Assembly: GCF_901709675.1 (NCBI RefSeq)
Contig: NC_051095.1
Span: forward strand, 24,140,956 to 24,204,955
Length of the DNA: 64,000 bases
DNA from: Syngnathus acus
Lineage: Eukaryota > Chordata > Actinopteri > Syngnathiformes > Syngnathidae
Direction of reading: 5' to 3'
Shown one piece after another: positions 1 to 10,984 of the stretch; the first letter of the stretch is position 1, and each line of letters starts with the position of its first letter. The notes under the pieces were generated by a model. That model was not told the DNA's origin. It saw only the letters and a list, made by a program, of their open reading frames with translations, and did not search any database. The position numbers were made by a program, and so were the translations under genes.

Positions 1-1794
1 TTATGAAGTAATTTGTTGCGTATAAAGTTGAAATAAAAAAGATAAAATGGAGAATGATTTAATTTGGATTAAAAATCTGACTGGTGACATGATGCAAGTC
101 GAAACGCCAATATCACCCTTCTCATTAATACAACAATAACAATAATAAAACAAACTTAATACATCTAATAAAATTTCATAAAATTGTTTATTTGAATTTA
201 ATGTATTATTAGTTTAATCTTTAACTTTTCTGGTAGTGCAATTGACAATAGATTCTAATTTGCAATATCAACCTATCTGAAGACAGATATAGTTACATAT
301 TTACAAGTTAATTTACAATGGTAATGGTTCAAGGAACGTCGGTGTGAACCCTAACCCTAACCCCTATACAATTTCATCTAACCAAATCTGGCCCGCTTTG
401 CAAAACGTTTGGACACCCCTGCTTTAGATAGTCCACCATAGTCTGTACAAGGATTCTGTTACGTTGTAACTTAGTTACTACAACATAATTTTAAAATCAC
501 TGCAATGTTGATAACATATTCATTAATGAATGCATTTTTTATTATATCTTTAATAATGAGATTATTTAAAGAGTGATATTTTGAACAGGGGATATGGTAA
601 TGTGCTTTATAGGCAGAAACATTATTGTTGGCTAGGTCGTGAGTGCATATTATTCATGTATAATTTATCGATTCATTTTGTTGCCAAACTTTTTTAACCT
701 GTTGTGAATATATATGTTCCCAGTTGTATATAAGCAGAGCCAACTGTAATTGTAATTCAAGTCATGTCGAAATTGGAAAGTTTGAGCCTTTTTTCCTCAC
801 ATTGGTGCAGTTAAACTATCAATTTATGGATGTTCCACTTGTGTGTGTTGCAGGGTTTAGGCAATGCATATTCGACCAACTTTCACTTGATACAATTACA
901 AAAACCATTTTATGGTTTGTAAGTTGGAGCTCATGCTGGGATTTCATAAATAAATGTGTTTATTGCTGCAGTGTTTTGGAGACCATGCAGAGAAAATAGT
1001 CTGATTTTTTTCCCTGTTGATGGCTTATTCTGCTGAGGAGGGCAAATTACACTTCAGCCCAGGCAATTGTTTAGAATGTTTGTAATACAGATGGCCAGTG
1101 TTAATGGACATTACACAGTTTTACATCCAAAATAAATGAAAATGAATACATAAATGAAATAAATCATGCATATCTCTGGGCAGGCATTTGCTTCCTTTGT
1201 GGCTTAATACATTTGTATTTCAAGGACAAAGGGACTAACAAAATAATTGGAATTCAATGAGCAGGATTTGTTCTGTGGATTTATATTCACGAATGTACTT
1301 AATCTGTTGTGTCTTTCTCATGAGAGGAGGGATGTCATGCTAAGAAGTCACATCATTTCTATATTCCTTAGACTGTTTAATTCATATACAGCTGGTTATT
1401 GCTTTACCACCAATGAAGGTAAGAACAACGCTCATTAAAGGCTTCTGATCTGATATTATCCAATTGTGCTTAGAGTTGCAACAGAAAAGTAACATGGGAT
1501 TCAAGCCTGCATAAATTGTCTGACGTAGTCCTGTAGCGAACGATGCACAGGGACTTGCTCATTCGATGCAAATTCAAAGTTTTGACATTAACACAGAGAC
1601 GTTAATAGGTAGGCGGCAAATAACAACCAAAGAGCCAAACCTACCAACAAAGTTGGCTTCAGAGTCATGGAGAAGTTTAGGCTGTCACTATTGGTAAAGA
1701 AGGCCAAGTGATGTTAAACTGTTTCGATTGAAATCAGCATCTTGCCATTGGGAAGTGAGACAAAGTCTCATCATCAACCACGCCTATTTACATA
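1..1794. other. AT-rich intergenic DNA
   Basis: No gene, tRNA or recognisable transposon is seen. Two open frames of 63-91 codons (724-999 and 1247-1438) have biased, low-information translations and I treat them as chance. A 17-nt telomere-like stretch of AACCCT repeats lies at 347-363; it is too short to mean more than a tiny interstitial telomeric motif. Confidence 0.6.
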
Positions 1795-1858
1795 GCTTCA
1801 CTCACAATGAAAGTTGAACGTGTGACTTTGATCCAAACAGAAAGCAGTGCCATATAGA

Positions 1859-1886
1859 CATTCCTGGGTGGGGTTGAACCATCCTA

Positions 1887-1923
<37 letters not shown>

Positions 1924-1929
1924 AGAGAC
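1859..1929 (-). pseudogene. tRNA-Asn(GTT) pseudogene, array unit 1
   Basis: The reverse strand shows the Asn acceptor and D arm and an intact GTT anticodon loop. About 3 nt are missing between the anticodon and T arms, and the T arm carries changes, so folding is spoiled. It is the left-most and most degenerate unit of the array. Confidence 0.75.
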
Positions 1930-2477
1930 TTAGTACTGTAAGTTTGATTCAGCTTTTAAAGGATAGTGATCTGGCAAAATCCCATGGCAAACATATTACC
2001 ACATGAGATTCAACTCATAATTTGTCTTCATTGTGCACATACTGTCAGGTAGTCAATGATCTATGCTCTCAGGTAGTGATGGGAAAATGAAGTTTTATGA
2101 ACCAGTTGTTGTATTCTTTGGCTCCTCTAGATAGCAATGTTGGTTTAAAGTGAGGGGTTTTAAGAAATGGCAAGTCAGTGGGCTTTCAGCTCTTCGGTGA
2201 AAAGAGTGCCATCTAGAGGTCTAAGTAAACACAACAACGGGTTCATGAATAATATTGAAGCTTCATTTGCCCATCATTAGCTTTCAGCTCTTTGGTGAAC
2301 AGAGTGCCATCTAGAGGTCTAAGTAAACAATAACGGGTTTATGAATCATCTTTAAGCTTCATTTGCCCATCATTACCAATTGGTAAGAGAATGGCCTGCT
2401 CTTCAACAACCACAAATAGCTTCCATCTACAGGGAAATTTGAACCAAACATGAAGTAATAATTTCAGAAAGCATGGA

Positions 2478-2551
2478 CGTCCCTGGTTGGGCTCAAACCA
2501 CCAACCTTTCGGTTAATAGCCGAATGCGCTAACCGATTGCGTCACATAGAC
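2478..2551 (-). pseudogene. tRNA-Asn-like gene, array unit 2, anticodon changed to ATT
   Basis: It has the full 74-nt length, but the anticodon loop reads CTATTAA instead of CTGTTAA (anticodon ATT). Further changes fall in the acceptor and D region (CTATGTGAC instead of CTCTGTGGC) and in the T loop. It is most likely a pseudogene. ATT is still an Asn anticodon, but it would need inosine modification. Confidence 0.7.
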
Positions 2552-3101
2552 TTTGCACAGTAAGCTTGATTCCGTTTATAAAGGATAGTGATCTGGCAAA
2601 ATCCCATGGCAAACATATTACCACATGAGATTCAACTCAAAATTTGTCTTCCATGCGCACATACTGTCAGGTAGTCAATGATCTATGCTCTCAGGTAGTG
2701 ATGGGAAAACGAAGTTTTATGAACCAGTTGTTGTATTCTTTGGCTCCTCTAGATAGCAATGTTGGTTTAAAGCGAGGGGTTTTAAGAAATGGCAACTCAG
2801 TGGGCTTTCAACTCTTCGATGAAAAGAGTGCCATCTAGAGGTCTAAGTAAACACAACAACGAGTTCATGAATCATATTGAAGCTTCATTTGCCCATCATT
2901 AGCTTTCAGCTCTTTGGTGAACAGAGTGCCATCTAGAGGTCTAAGTAAACACAACAACGGGGTTATGAATCATCTTTAAGCTTCATTTGCCCATCATTAC
3001 AAATTGGTAAGAGAATTGCCTGCTCTTCACCAACCACAAATAGCTTCCATCTACTGGGAAATTTTAACCAAACATGAAGTCATAATTTCAAAAAGCATGG
3101 A

Positions 3102-3175
3102 CTTTGCTGGGTGGGCTCGAACCACCAACTTTTCGGTTAACAGTCGAATGCGCTAACCGATTGCGCCACAGAGAC
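3102..3175 (-). pseudogene. tRNA-Asn(GTT) pseudogene, array unit 3
   Basis: The D, anticodon (GTT) and T arms are near-consensus, but the 3' acceptor strand carries several changes that break three of seven acceptor pairs. A run of five T on the reverse strand lies just downstream and would suit as a Pol III terminator. A LINE follows about 70 bp away. Confidence 0.7.
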
Positions 3176-3248
3176 TTAGTACAGTAAGCTTGATTCAGTT
3201 TTTAAAGGATAGTGATCTGGCAAAATCCCATGGAAAACATTACCACAT

Positions 3249-6200
3249 AATAATAATAATAATAATTCATTAAATTTGTATAGCGCTTTTCAAAAACCCA
3301 AAGACGCTTACAGGGAACAAGGCAAAGACATACATGAGGGGAGGGGGACGGGAGGAAACAATCGGATAAACTTAAGAAGAGGAAACCAGTTATGGGTAGG
3401 GGAGGTCATGAGCTTGGGAGAAGAGGTACGTTTTTAGACGGGACTTAAATATGGGGAGTGTGGGTGAGTCACAGACAGACTGAGGGAGAGAGTTCCAGAG
3501 TCGGGGTGATGTGCAGGAGAAGGCTCTGTCACCGAAGGATTTGAGTTTGGATTTTGGGACTGTCAGACGTGAAGTATTGGAGGATCGGAGGGGACGGTTG
3601 GGGCAGTAGGGGACAAGGAGGTCGGATAGGTAAGTAGGAGCCAGGTGGTGAAGGGCTTTGAAGGTGAGGAGGAGTATCTTGAAGATGATACGCTCCTTCA
3701 TGGGGAGCCAGTGAAGAGAGTGGAGAACAGGAGTGATGTGTTCACGGGACCGGGTGTGGGTAAGGAGGCGGGCAGCAGAGTTTTGGACTTGTTGAAGTCT
3801 ATGGAGTGAGTGAGCAGTGATTCCAGTGAGAAGGGAGTTGCAGTAGTCAAGCCGGGATGAGATGAAGGCGTGGATGAGAGATTCAGCTGCAGGGAGAGAA
3901 AGGCAGTGCCGGATTTTGGCGATGCGTCGGAGGTGGAAGTAGGAGGTCTTGACAACTGAGCTAACATGAGGTTGAAAGGACAGTGTGGGGTCAAAAATAA
4001 CGCCAAGGTTGCGTGCCAGAGGGGAGGGAGTGATGTTTGAGGAGTCAATGGTGAGTGTGATCCAGTTTTATTAAGGGAGGATTTAGTGCCTATGAGGAGG
4101 AGCTCTGTTTTGTCACTGTTGAGTTTGAGAAAGTTGTGGGTCAGCCATGCTTTTATTGTAGAGATGCAGGTTTCAAAATGGGTGAGGGAAGGGTTACGGG
4201 TTGGTGTCGTACGTATATAGATCTGGGTGTCATCAGCGTAGCAGTGGAAGTCCAGATTGAGTTTGCGGATGACAGTACCAAGGGGAAAGAGGTAACAGAT
4301 GAATAGGAGGGGGCCAAGAACTGAGCCTTGGGGGACCCCTTGTGTAACTGGGGAGAGGATGGATGTGTGACCGGAGAGAGAGATGAACTGGTTTCTGTTG
4401 GTGAGGTAGGAGGTGAGTGCAGTGCCCTCAACACCTAGTTGGCGCAGCCTTTGGAGGAGGATGGAATGGTTCACAGTGTCAAAGGCTGCGCTAAGGTCAA
4501 GTAGTAGTAGGATGTTGAGGGCACCAGAGTCTGCAGAAATGAGGAGATCGTTGGTGACTTTAACTAGAGCTGTTTCACTGCTGTGAAGTGGGCGGAATCC
4601 GGACTGGAAGGGTTCATAGAGGTTGTTGGACTGGAGATGGGTGTGGAGTTGGGCGGAGACAATGCGTTCAAGGGTTTTGGAAAGGAATGAAAGGTTGGAG
4701 ATGGGACGGTAGTTGGAGAGGTTGAGTGGGTCCAAGGTGGGCTTTTTGAGGATGGGGGTGATGGCTGCAAGTTTATAGACAGTGGGAAAGTGGCCAAGGG
4801 ATAGAGACTGATTAAAAAGGGTGGTGAGGTGGGGGAGGAGGACAGGGAGGCAGGCCTTAGTTAAGGTCGTCGGAAGAGGGTCGAGAGAGCAGGTGGTTGT
4901 CTTGGATGAGGTAATGATGTCTAGCATAGTGGAGGAGTCGACAAGGGAGAAGGCAGTGAGAGAGGGGAAGGGCGGGAGGTCAGGAAGGCGGGGCAGGAGG
5001 ACAGGGGAGGTGGGGGAGGAGGAGTTATTGATGGTGTCGGTCAGAGAACTGTTGATTTGGGCGATTTTGTTGTTAAAGTTGGCAAGGAAGGAGTTACAGA
5101 GGGCGGGTGAGGAGGGTGGCTTGGTGACCGGTGGCTGGAGCAATTTGTTGACGGTGGAGAACAGTATGCGGGGGTTTCGGTTGGTGTTATTAATGAGAGA
5201 TGAGAAGTAAGCAGATTTGGCAGCAAGAAGAGCATCACGATAAGAGGAGATGTGTTGTTTAAACGTTTCGGCATGGACGGTGAGGCGGGTTCTTTTGTAG
5301 AGGCGTTCGAGTTGACGGACAGTTTGTTTCATGGTGCGGAGTTCCGGTGTGTACCAAGGGGCAGAGTTATTGAATGTAACAGAGGAAGTTTTCCAGGGGG
5401 CTAGGGAATCAAGGGAGTCAGAAAGGATGTTGTTGAGCGTGGTGGCAAGGTCATCAGGGGAGGAAGAAGTGGGGTCGGAGGGAAGAGCAGAGGATAAGAG
5501 CTGGCAAAGCGTGATTGGGTTTACAGTCTTGATGTTGCGGTAGGAGATGGTGCGTTTTGTGGATTTATGAGGCAAGGGTAGAGGGGCGGAGAAGAGGATG
5601 CAGAGATGATCTGACAGTGGAAAGGTGAGAGGACGGGGGTTGGATGTGAGTGGAAAGGAGGAGCATACTATATCCAGGGTGTGGCCTTTGGTGTGGGTGG
5701 GGAAGTTGATGTGCTGGGTGAGATGAAAGCAGTCCAGAAGGGAGATGAAGTCAGACGTCAGTGGAGCAGTTGGCTGGTCGATGTGGATGTTGAAGTCACC
5801 GATTAGTAGGAGGCGATAGGAGACTGAGGATACGATGGTGAGAAGTTCAGAAAGTTCAGAAAGAAAAGACGGATGTGACTTGGGGGGACGGTAGATAAGA
5901 ACAGCAGTAGTAGAGTTGGGGAGGGAAAAAGCGAGATATTCAAAGGATGAAATAGATGGGAGGTTGAGGTCCAATTCAGTGATGGATAGGGACCGCTTAT
6001 GGAGGACAGCAATACCACCTCCTCGCCCAGAGAGGCGGGGTTTGGCGATGTAGCTGTAGTTAGACGGAGTGGCTTGGTTGAGAGTAAAATAGTCCAGGGG
6101 CTGTTGCCATGTTTCACAGAGAAGGAGCAGATCCAAATTATTGTCCAATAGTAGTTAGAAAATAACTAGTGATTTGTTGGAGAGGGAGCGACAGTTCAGC

Positions 6201-7138
6201 AGTGCGAGGGAGATGGATGAAGGAGCGGGGGTGGGGGAGCGGAGATTGTTGAAGTTGACAGTACGGAAGGTGGGGGTGACGGGGGGGGCGAGAGTTAGAC
6301 CAGAAAGAGGGGATGGGTGAGCCATCAGGGAAATGTCGGTTAAAAGATAGTCCGGAGCTACGGTGGATGTAGCGGCGACGGCGGAGGATCCCAGCCTTGC
6401 TGGCAGCTGAGGCAGCAGCAGCAGGGAGACGGTGATTATTGTTGAAATAATGAAGATCAGCAGCAGTGTAGACAAATGGACGAGAAGTTAGTGGAATGGA
6501 AGCCCGGAGTAGCAGAAGTGATAGTTCATGCAGGAGATGAGACGTGACAGCAGCTGGGAATAATCCAGGTAAAATGGTAGAAATAGCTAGTAGCTGGTTA
6601 ACTAGAAGTTGGTAGGCAGTGAAATGCATGGAAGCAGCAGTGGACCGAGTCGTGATGTTGGTGGAGTGGGTGGTGGTGTTGGTCAATCCCGACTGTACCC
6701 GTGCAAACAGCACGCCCCAGTGTGTCATGGCGGCTCCCAGCCGAGCCACGACCGGCGAGCTCGCAGCGAGCGGGTGCTCCCCCCGAGGACGCCGGCCAAG
6801 TGGCCAGCAAGTCGGGTTGGAGCCGTTTGCCGAGCCAAGAGCAAGCAGCTACAGGCTCAGAGCCGGGAGGTAGGAGGGTCCGGTGGTGGGTTGGCTAGCT
6901 GGCTAGCGTAGCTCGTAGTCAGAGGGAGCGGGATCGGAGAGGTGCGAGCAGAGCTCCAGAGATACGCGGTAGGCAGGAGAAAAGGCGAGAAAAATAAAAG
7001 AAAAAAAAAAGAAAAAAAAAACGGCCACACTTAAAACGGGAAACACGAAACAAACAGGGGACAAACAAATAGCGGACACGGTTCGGGGTAGAAGCGGCAG
7101 TCAACAGTCCAGACGCCAGCGTTGCTCTAACCCGGAAG
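3249..7138 (-). mobile_element. L2-clade LINE, nearly full length
   Basis: The element splits one tRNA-Asn repeat unit: the unit runs up to CCACAT at about 3248 and resumes with GACTCAACTC at about 7137. Its 3' end, at the left because the element is on the minus strand, has the L2-type tail: a TAGCGC stem motif, then a TTTAATGAATTATT stretch and an (ATT)n repeat. The 5' end has a GC-rich leader at 6.75-7.14 kb. The length of about 3.9 kb and the endonuclease plus reverse transcriptase order fit an L2/Maui-type element. No clean target-site duplication could be read because the 3' tail is a microsatellite. Confidence 0.85.
3390..6749 (-). pseudogene. L2 ORF2 (endonuclease plus reverse transcriptase), disrupted
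   Basis: In its intact form this protein nicks target DNA and reverse-transcribes LINE RNA. Read right to left, there is an N-terminal Arg-rich leader, then an APE-type endonuclease beginning at LALLNCRSLSNK with LLLLCETW, GRGGG and GDFNIHIDQ, then a reverse transcriptase with LLDLSAAFDTVNH, QGVPQGSVLGPLLF and the catalytic YADDTQIY, then the L2 C-terminal domain ending FKSRLKTYLF. Defects: a frame change at about 6.25-6.36 kb separates the leader from the endonuclease frame; an in-frame TAA lies at 6155-6157 just inside the endonuclease; and a frameshift near 4.06 kb moves the C-terminal part into another frame (resuming 3701-3390). The -SVLGPLLFICYLFPLG- block is typical of L2. It is non-functional but not very old. 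Confidence 0.85.
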
Positions 7139-7608
7139 ACTCAACTCTTAATTTTCTCCAATGCGCACATACTGTCAGGTAGTCAATGATCTATGCTCTC
7201 AGGTAGTGATGGGAAATGAAGTTTTATGAACCAGTTGTTGTATTCTTTGGCTTCTCTAGATAGCAATGTTGGTTTAAAGTGAGGGGTTTTAAGAAATGGC
7301 AAGTCAGTGGGCTTTCAGCTCTTCGGTGAAAAGAGTGCCATCTAGAGGTCTAAGTAAACACAACAACGGGTTCATGAATGATCTTGAAGCTTCATTTGCC
7401 CATCGATAGCTTTCAGCTCTTTGGTGAACAGAATGCCATCTAGAGGTCTAAGTAAACACAACAACAGGGTTATGAATCATCTTTCAGCTTCATTTGCCCG
7501 TCATTACCAATTGGTAAGAGAATTGCCTGCTCTTCAACAACCACACATAGCTTCCATCCACAGGGAAATTTGAACCAAACATGAAGTAATAAATTCAGAA
7601 AGCATGGA

Positions 7609-7625
7609 CGTCCCTGGGTGGGCTC

Positions 7626-7676
<51 letters not shown>

Positions 7677-7682
7677 AGAGAC
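7609..7682 (-). tRNA. tRNA-Asn(GTT), array unit 4, canonical
   Basis: This is the best tRNA in the array: 74 nt with no departures from a standard vertebrate tRNA-Asn(GTT). The acceptor GTCTCTG/CAGGGAC pairs (one G-U), the D stem GCGC/GCGC and anticodon stem TTCGG/CCGAA pair, the loop CTGTTAA gives anticodon GTT, and the T stem GGTGG/CCACC encloses TTCGAGC. The internal A and B boxes are intact. No run of four or more T is seen close downstream on the reverse strand, so termination efficiency is uncertain. Confidence 0.88.
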
Positions 7683-8230
7683 TTAATACATTAAGCTTTA
7701 TTGAGTTTTTAAAGGATAGTGATCTGGCAAAATCCCAGGGCAAACATATTACCACATGAGACTCAACTCTTAATTTTCTCCAATGCGCACATACTGTCAG
7801 GTAGTCAATGATCTATGCTCTCAGGTAGTGATGGGAAATGAAGTTTTATGAACCAGTTGTTGTATGCTTTGGCTCCTCTAGATAGCAATGTCTGTTTAAA
7901 GCGAGGGGTTTTAAGAAATGGCAAGTCAGTGGGCTTTCAGCTCTTCGATGAAAAGAGTGCCATCTAGAGGTCTAAGTAAACACAACAACGGGTTCATTAA
8001 TCATCTTGAAGCTTCATTTGCCCATCATTAGCTTTCAGCTCTTTGGTGAACAGAGTGCCATCTAGAGGTCTAAGTAAACACAACAACAGGGTTATGAATC
8101 ATCTTTAAGCTTCATAAGCCCGTCATTACCAATTGGTAAGAGAATTGCCTGCTCTTCAACAACCACATATAGCTCCCATCCACAGTGAAATTTGAACGAA
8201 ACATGAAGCAATATATTCAGAAGGTATAGA

Positions 8231-8247
8231 CCTCCCTGGGTGGGCTC

Positions 8248-8298
<51 letters not shown>

Positions 8299-8304
8299 AG
8301 AAAC
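8231..8304 (-). tRNA. tRNA-Asn(GTT), array unit 5, acceptor-stem variants
   Basis: All arms and anticodon GTT are present. Two changes affect the acceptor: a 5' C to T at position 3, leaving a G-U pair, and a 3' change that mismatches pair 1-72. It may be weakly functional or an early pseudogene. Confidence 0.65.
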
Positions 8305-8838
8305 TTAGTACAGTGAGCTTAATGCAGTTTTTAAAGGATAGTGATCTGGCAAAATCCCATTAGGGCAAACATATTACCACATGAGACTCAACTCCTAATT
8401 TTCTCCAATGCGCACGTACTCTCAGGTAGTCAATGATCTATGCTCTCAGGTAGTGATGGGAAATGAAGTTTTATGAACCAGTTGTTGTATTCTTTGGCTC
8501 CTCTAGATAGCAATGTTGGTTTAAAGTGAGGGGTTTTAAGAAATGGCAAGTCAGTGGGCTTTCAGCTCTTCGGTGAAAAGAGTGCCATCAAGAGGTCTAA
8601 GTTAACATAACAACGGGTTCATGAATCATCTTGAAGCTTCATTTGCCCATCATTAGCTTTCAGCTCTTTGGTGAACAGAGTGCTATTTAGAGGTCTAAGT
8701 AAACACAATAACTGGTTTATGAATCATCTTTAAGCTTCATTAGCCCGTCATTACCAATTGGTAAGAGAATTGCCTGCTCTTCAACAACCACATAGAAATT
8801 TGAACCAAACATGAAGTAATAATTTCAGAAAGCATGGA

Positions 8839-8845
8839 CGTCCCT

Positions 8846-8906
<61 letters not shown>

Positions 8907-8912
8907 AGAGAC
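8839..8912 (-). tRNA. tRNA-Asn(GTT), array unit 6
   Basis: It is identical to the unit-4 gene except for a single purine change in the T loop (TTCAAGC), which tRNAs tolerate. Acceptor, D, anticodon and T stems all pair. This is the second-best candidate for a working gene. Confidence 0.85.
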
Positions 8913-9365
8913 TTAGTCCTCTGAGTTTGATTTAGCTTTTCAATGATAGTGATCTGGCAAAATCCCATGGGGGCAAACATATTACCACATGAGATTCAAC
9001 TCATAATTTTCTCCAATGCGCACATACTGTCAGGTAGTCAATGATCTATGCTCTCAGGTAGTGATGTGAAATGAAATTTTATGAACCAGTTGTTGTGTTC
9101 TTTGGCTCCTCTAGATAGCAATGTTGGTTTAAAGTGAGGGGTTTTAAGAAATGGCAAGTCAGTGGGCTTTCAGCTCTTTGGTGAACAGAGTCCCATCTCG
9201 AGGTCTAAGTAAACACAAAGACGGGTTTATGAATCGTCTTGAAGCTTCATTTGCCGATCATTACCAATTGATAAAGGAATTGCCTGCTCTTCAACAATCA
9301 AACATAGATTCCCTCTACAGTGAAATTTGAACCAAACATGAAGTAATAATTTTAGAAAGCATAGA

Positions 9366-9439
9366 TGTCCCTGGGGGGGCTCGAACCATCAACCTTTCGG
9401 TTAACAGCCGAATGAGCTAACCGATTGAGCCACAGAGAC
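9366..9439 (-). pseudogene. tRNA-Asn-like pseudogene, array unit 7
   Basis: It is full length with anticodon GTT, but has changes in the D arm, T stem and the 3' terminal pair (1-72 mismatch). The flanking spacer is also more diverged than in units 4-6, as expected at the edge of the array. Confidence 0.65.
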
Positions 9440-9607
9440 TTAGTACTCTGCGTTTGATTTAGCTTTTAAATGATAGTGATCTGGTAATATCCAATTCACA
9501 CGAGATTCAACTCATTAAATGTCTGACTCACAAAAGCTTGTAAAGAACAGTGCATGGTTACTTGGTCATTAGATCCAAAGCCAAAGTTCTGATGTCAAAA
9601 CAGAGCA

Positions 9608-9676
9608 ATGTTACAGGATGGGCTCCAACTAGCAACCTTTTGATTAAGAGCCAAACATGCTAACCAAGTGTGGGCC
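9608..9676 (-). pseudogene. tRNA-like relic with CTT anticodon
   Basis: The reverse strand resembles the Asn gene (GGTTAGC, AAAGGTTG, GAGCCCA), but the anticodon loop reads CTCTTAA between pairing TTTGG and TCAAA arms, giving a Lys-type CTT anticodon. The acceptor is not restored. It is probably a decayed outer unit of the array. Confidence 0.45.
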
Positions 9677-9883
9677 TCAAAGCCATGGATCTGAATTTTG
9701 GGTGTTCAATTCACGCTCAATTTACGAAATTGAAATCAACCTATGACGTAAGGGTATAATTTGGAGAGTTAATCGCGTGCTCTTCACCAGCCACACCATT
9801 TGAACATTTTTGATCGATAGGGATAGTTGACTCTGTGACCCAGATCCAAAGATCAAGACTTCCCAATACAAAAGGGGAATTTC

Positions 9884-9950
9884 CTTGGGTGGGCTTGAAC
9901 CACCATCTTCTCAGTATCAGCTGAATGCACTAACCAATTGCTCCACATAC
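9884..9950 (-). pseudogene. tRNA-like relic, degenerate outer copy
   Basis: The reverse strand retains a B-box-like GGTTCAAGCCC and a D-arm-like GGTTAGTGC, with a weak anticodon stem around CTGATAC. The acceptor stem is lost. It is a decayed relative of the Asn units. Confidence 0.4.
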
Positions 9951-10984
9951 TTCCTGAAATGCTAGTCTGATTTTAACTCAACTTGGCAGTGATGGACTTG
10001 ATTTGTGACCCCCAACTTAACCATTAACGAAAGGGGGAGGGGCGCTGTTGAGCCATCATCCCAGAAGCAAAAGTGATCCTGTTTATGTAATGTATGCTTA
10101 TGTAAGCAGACTGACATTAAAAGCAATGTGTTCCACTGGAGTGTCAATCGTAAGAGTATCAGAGAAGATGCAATATGAAGCCAGAACAGGATCGCTGTGA
10201 GTTGTGAACTGAGAAGTCAGTGAGTGAAGAGATTGAGGAGAAGATGCTGAAGTTCAGTTTATGGAGTTGACTTCGAATGTTGGGCCTGTGTTGATATGCA
10301 GGGTCACTTCTTCTCCTATGGGAATGTGTTTTATCTTACACTACATTAGTGGGTAACTTATTTTTCCAGTTGTGTGACACTTAAAGTAAATGATACAAAA
10401 ATGTGGGCGCTGCATCTGTACCTGGCTTTCAGTAAAACCTTTTCATTTTAGTAGTGTAAATGAGAATGTCTCAAGTGTCTTAATGGCTAAAAATATTTTT
10501 CACCCTTGAATGGTTCTTAAAATGTACTGAGCGATGCTTAGAGTTGACATATTATATAAAACTAAACATTTCTTGCCGAGCTCATATCCCAGTATATTTT
10601 ACCTTTTCAGATTTTTTAATTGAATTTACACTAAATGATGCCGCCTCATCACTAGATTCCCCTATTGGAAATTAAGTGAAGATCCCCTCCAGTCATGCAA
10701 AGGTACGCCTAACTGCCAATAGACTGGCAAGCCAGATCCAGTGCTGTACCAGCGATTGAGTCTGGTGAGGTGGGCCATTCACTGCGGCTCGGCCCGGCTC
10801 AAAATGAACCAACAAATCAAATTTGTTTACTTGTCTTGACAAATCCTTTGTGAGCAATGTTTCAGCAAAATGGCATAGTTTGTTTAGTTCAGCATTAAAC
10901 TCAATTTTGAATAACTAGAAACACATAAGTGCCCTCAAAACTCAAGCAGCTGTCGGCACTGGAAGCAATTATTTCATCATATTT
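9951..10984. other. Intergenic DNA between the tRNA array and an L2 fragment
   Basis: No coding, RNA or transposon signal could be recognised over about 1 kb. The frame at 9962-10147 on the minus strand has no recognisable domain. Confidence 0.5.

Larger units (their letters stand above)
1795..9480 (-). repeat. Tandem tRNA-Asn(GTT) repeat array, units of about 620 bp
   Basis: At least seven head-to-tail units lie here, each with one tRNA-Asn gene or relic on the minus strand. The tRNA starts are spaced 619, 624, then (after a LINE insertion of about 3.9 kb) 622, 608 and 527 bp. The spacer is conserved too, with phrases such as TCTAGAGGTCTAAGTAAACA in every unit. Inside most units a block of about 105 bp, ending in GAAGCTTCATTTGCCCATCA, is itself duplicated. 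The whole spacer being repeated points to unequal crossing-over or local tandem duplication rather than scattered retroposition. The outermost units (1.86 kb, 9.4 kb) are the most decayed. Confidence 0.88.

Noticed and set aside
724-999. A possible small Cys-rich protein
   Set aside because: There is no signal peptide with a good cleavage site, no repeat of a known fold and no conservation evidence; the frame is short enough to be chance in AT-rich DNA.
4821-5210. Open frames on the plus strand and in other frames across 4.1-6.9 kb
   Set aside because: They are shadows of the L2 ORF2; the real protein with RT motifs is on the minus strand.
1795-9480. Regularly spaced repeats that could suggest a CRISPR-like array
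   Set aside because: The repeated core is a tRNA-Asn gene, the spacers are 550 bp and are themselves conserved, and the DNA is vertebrate.
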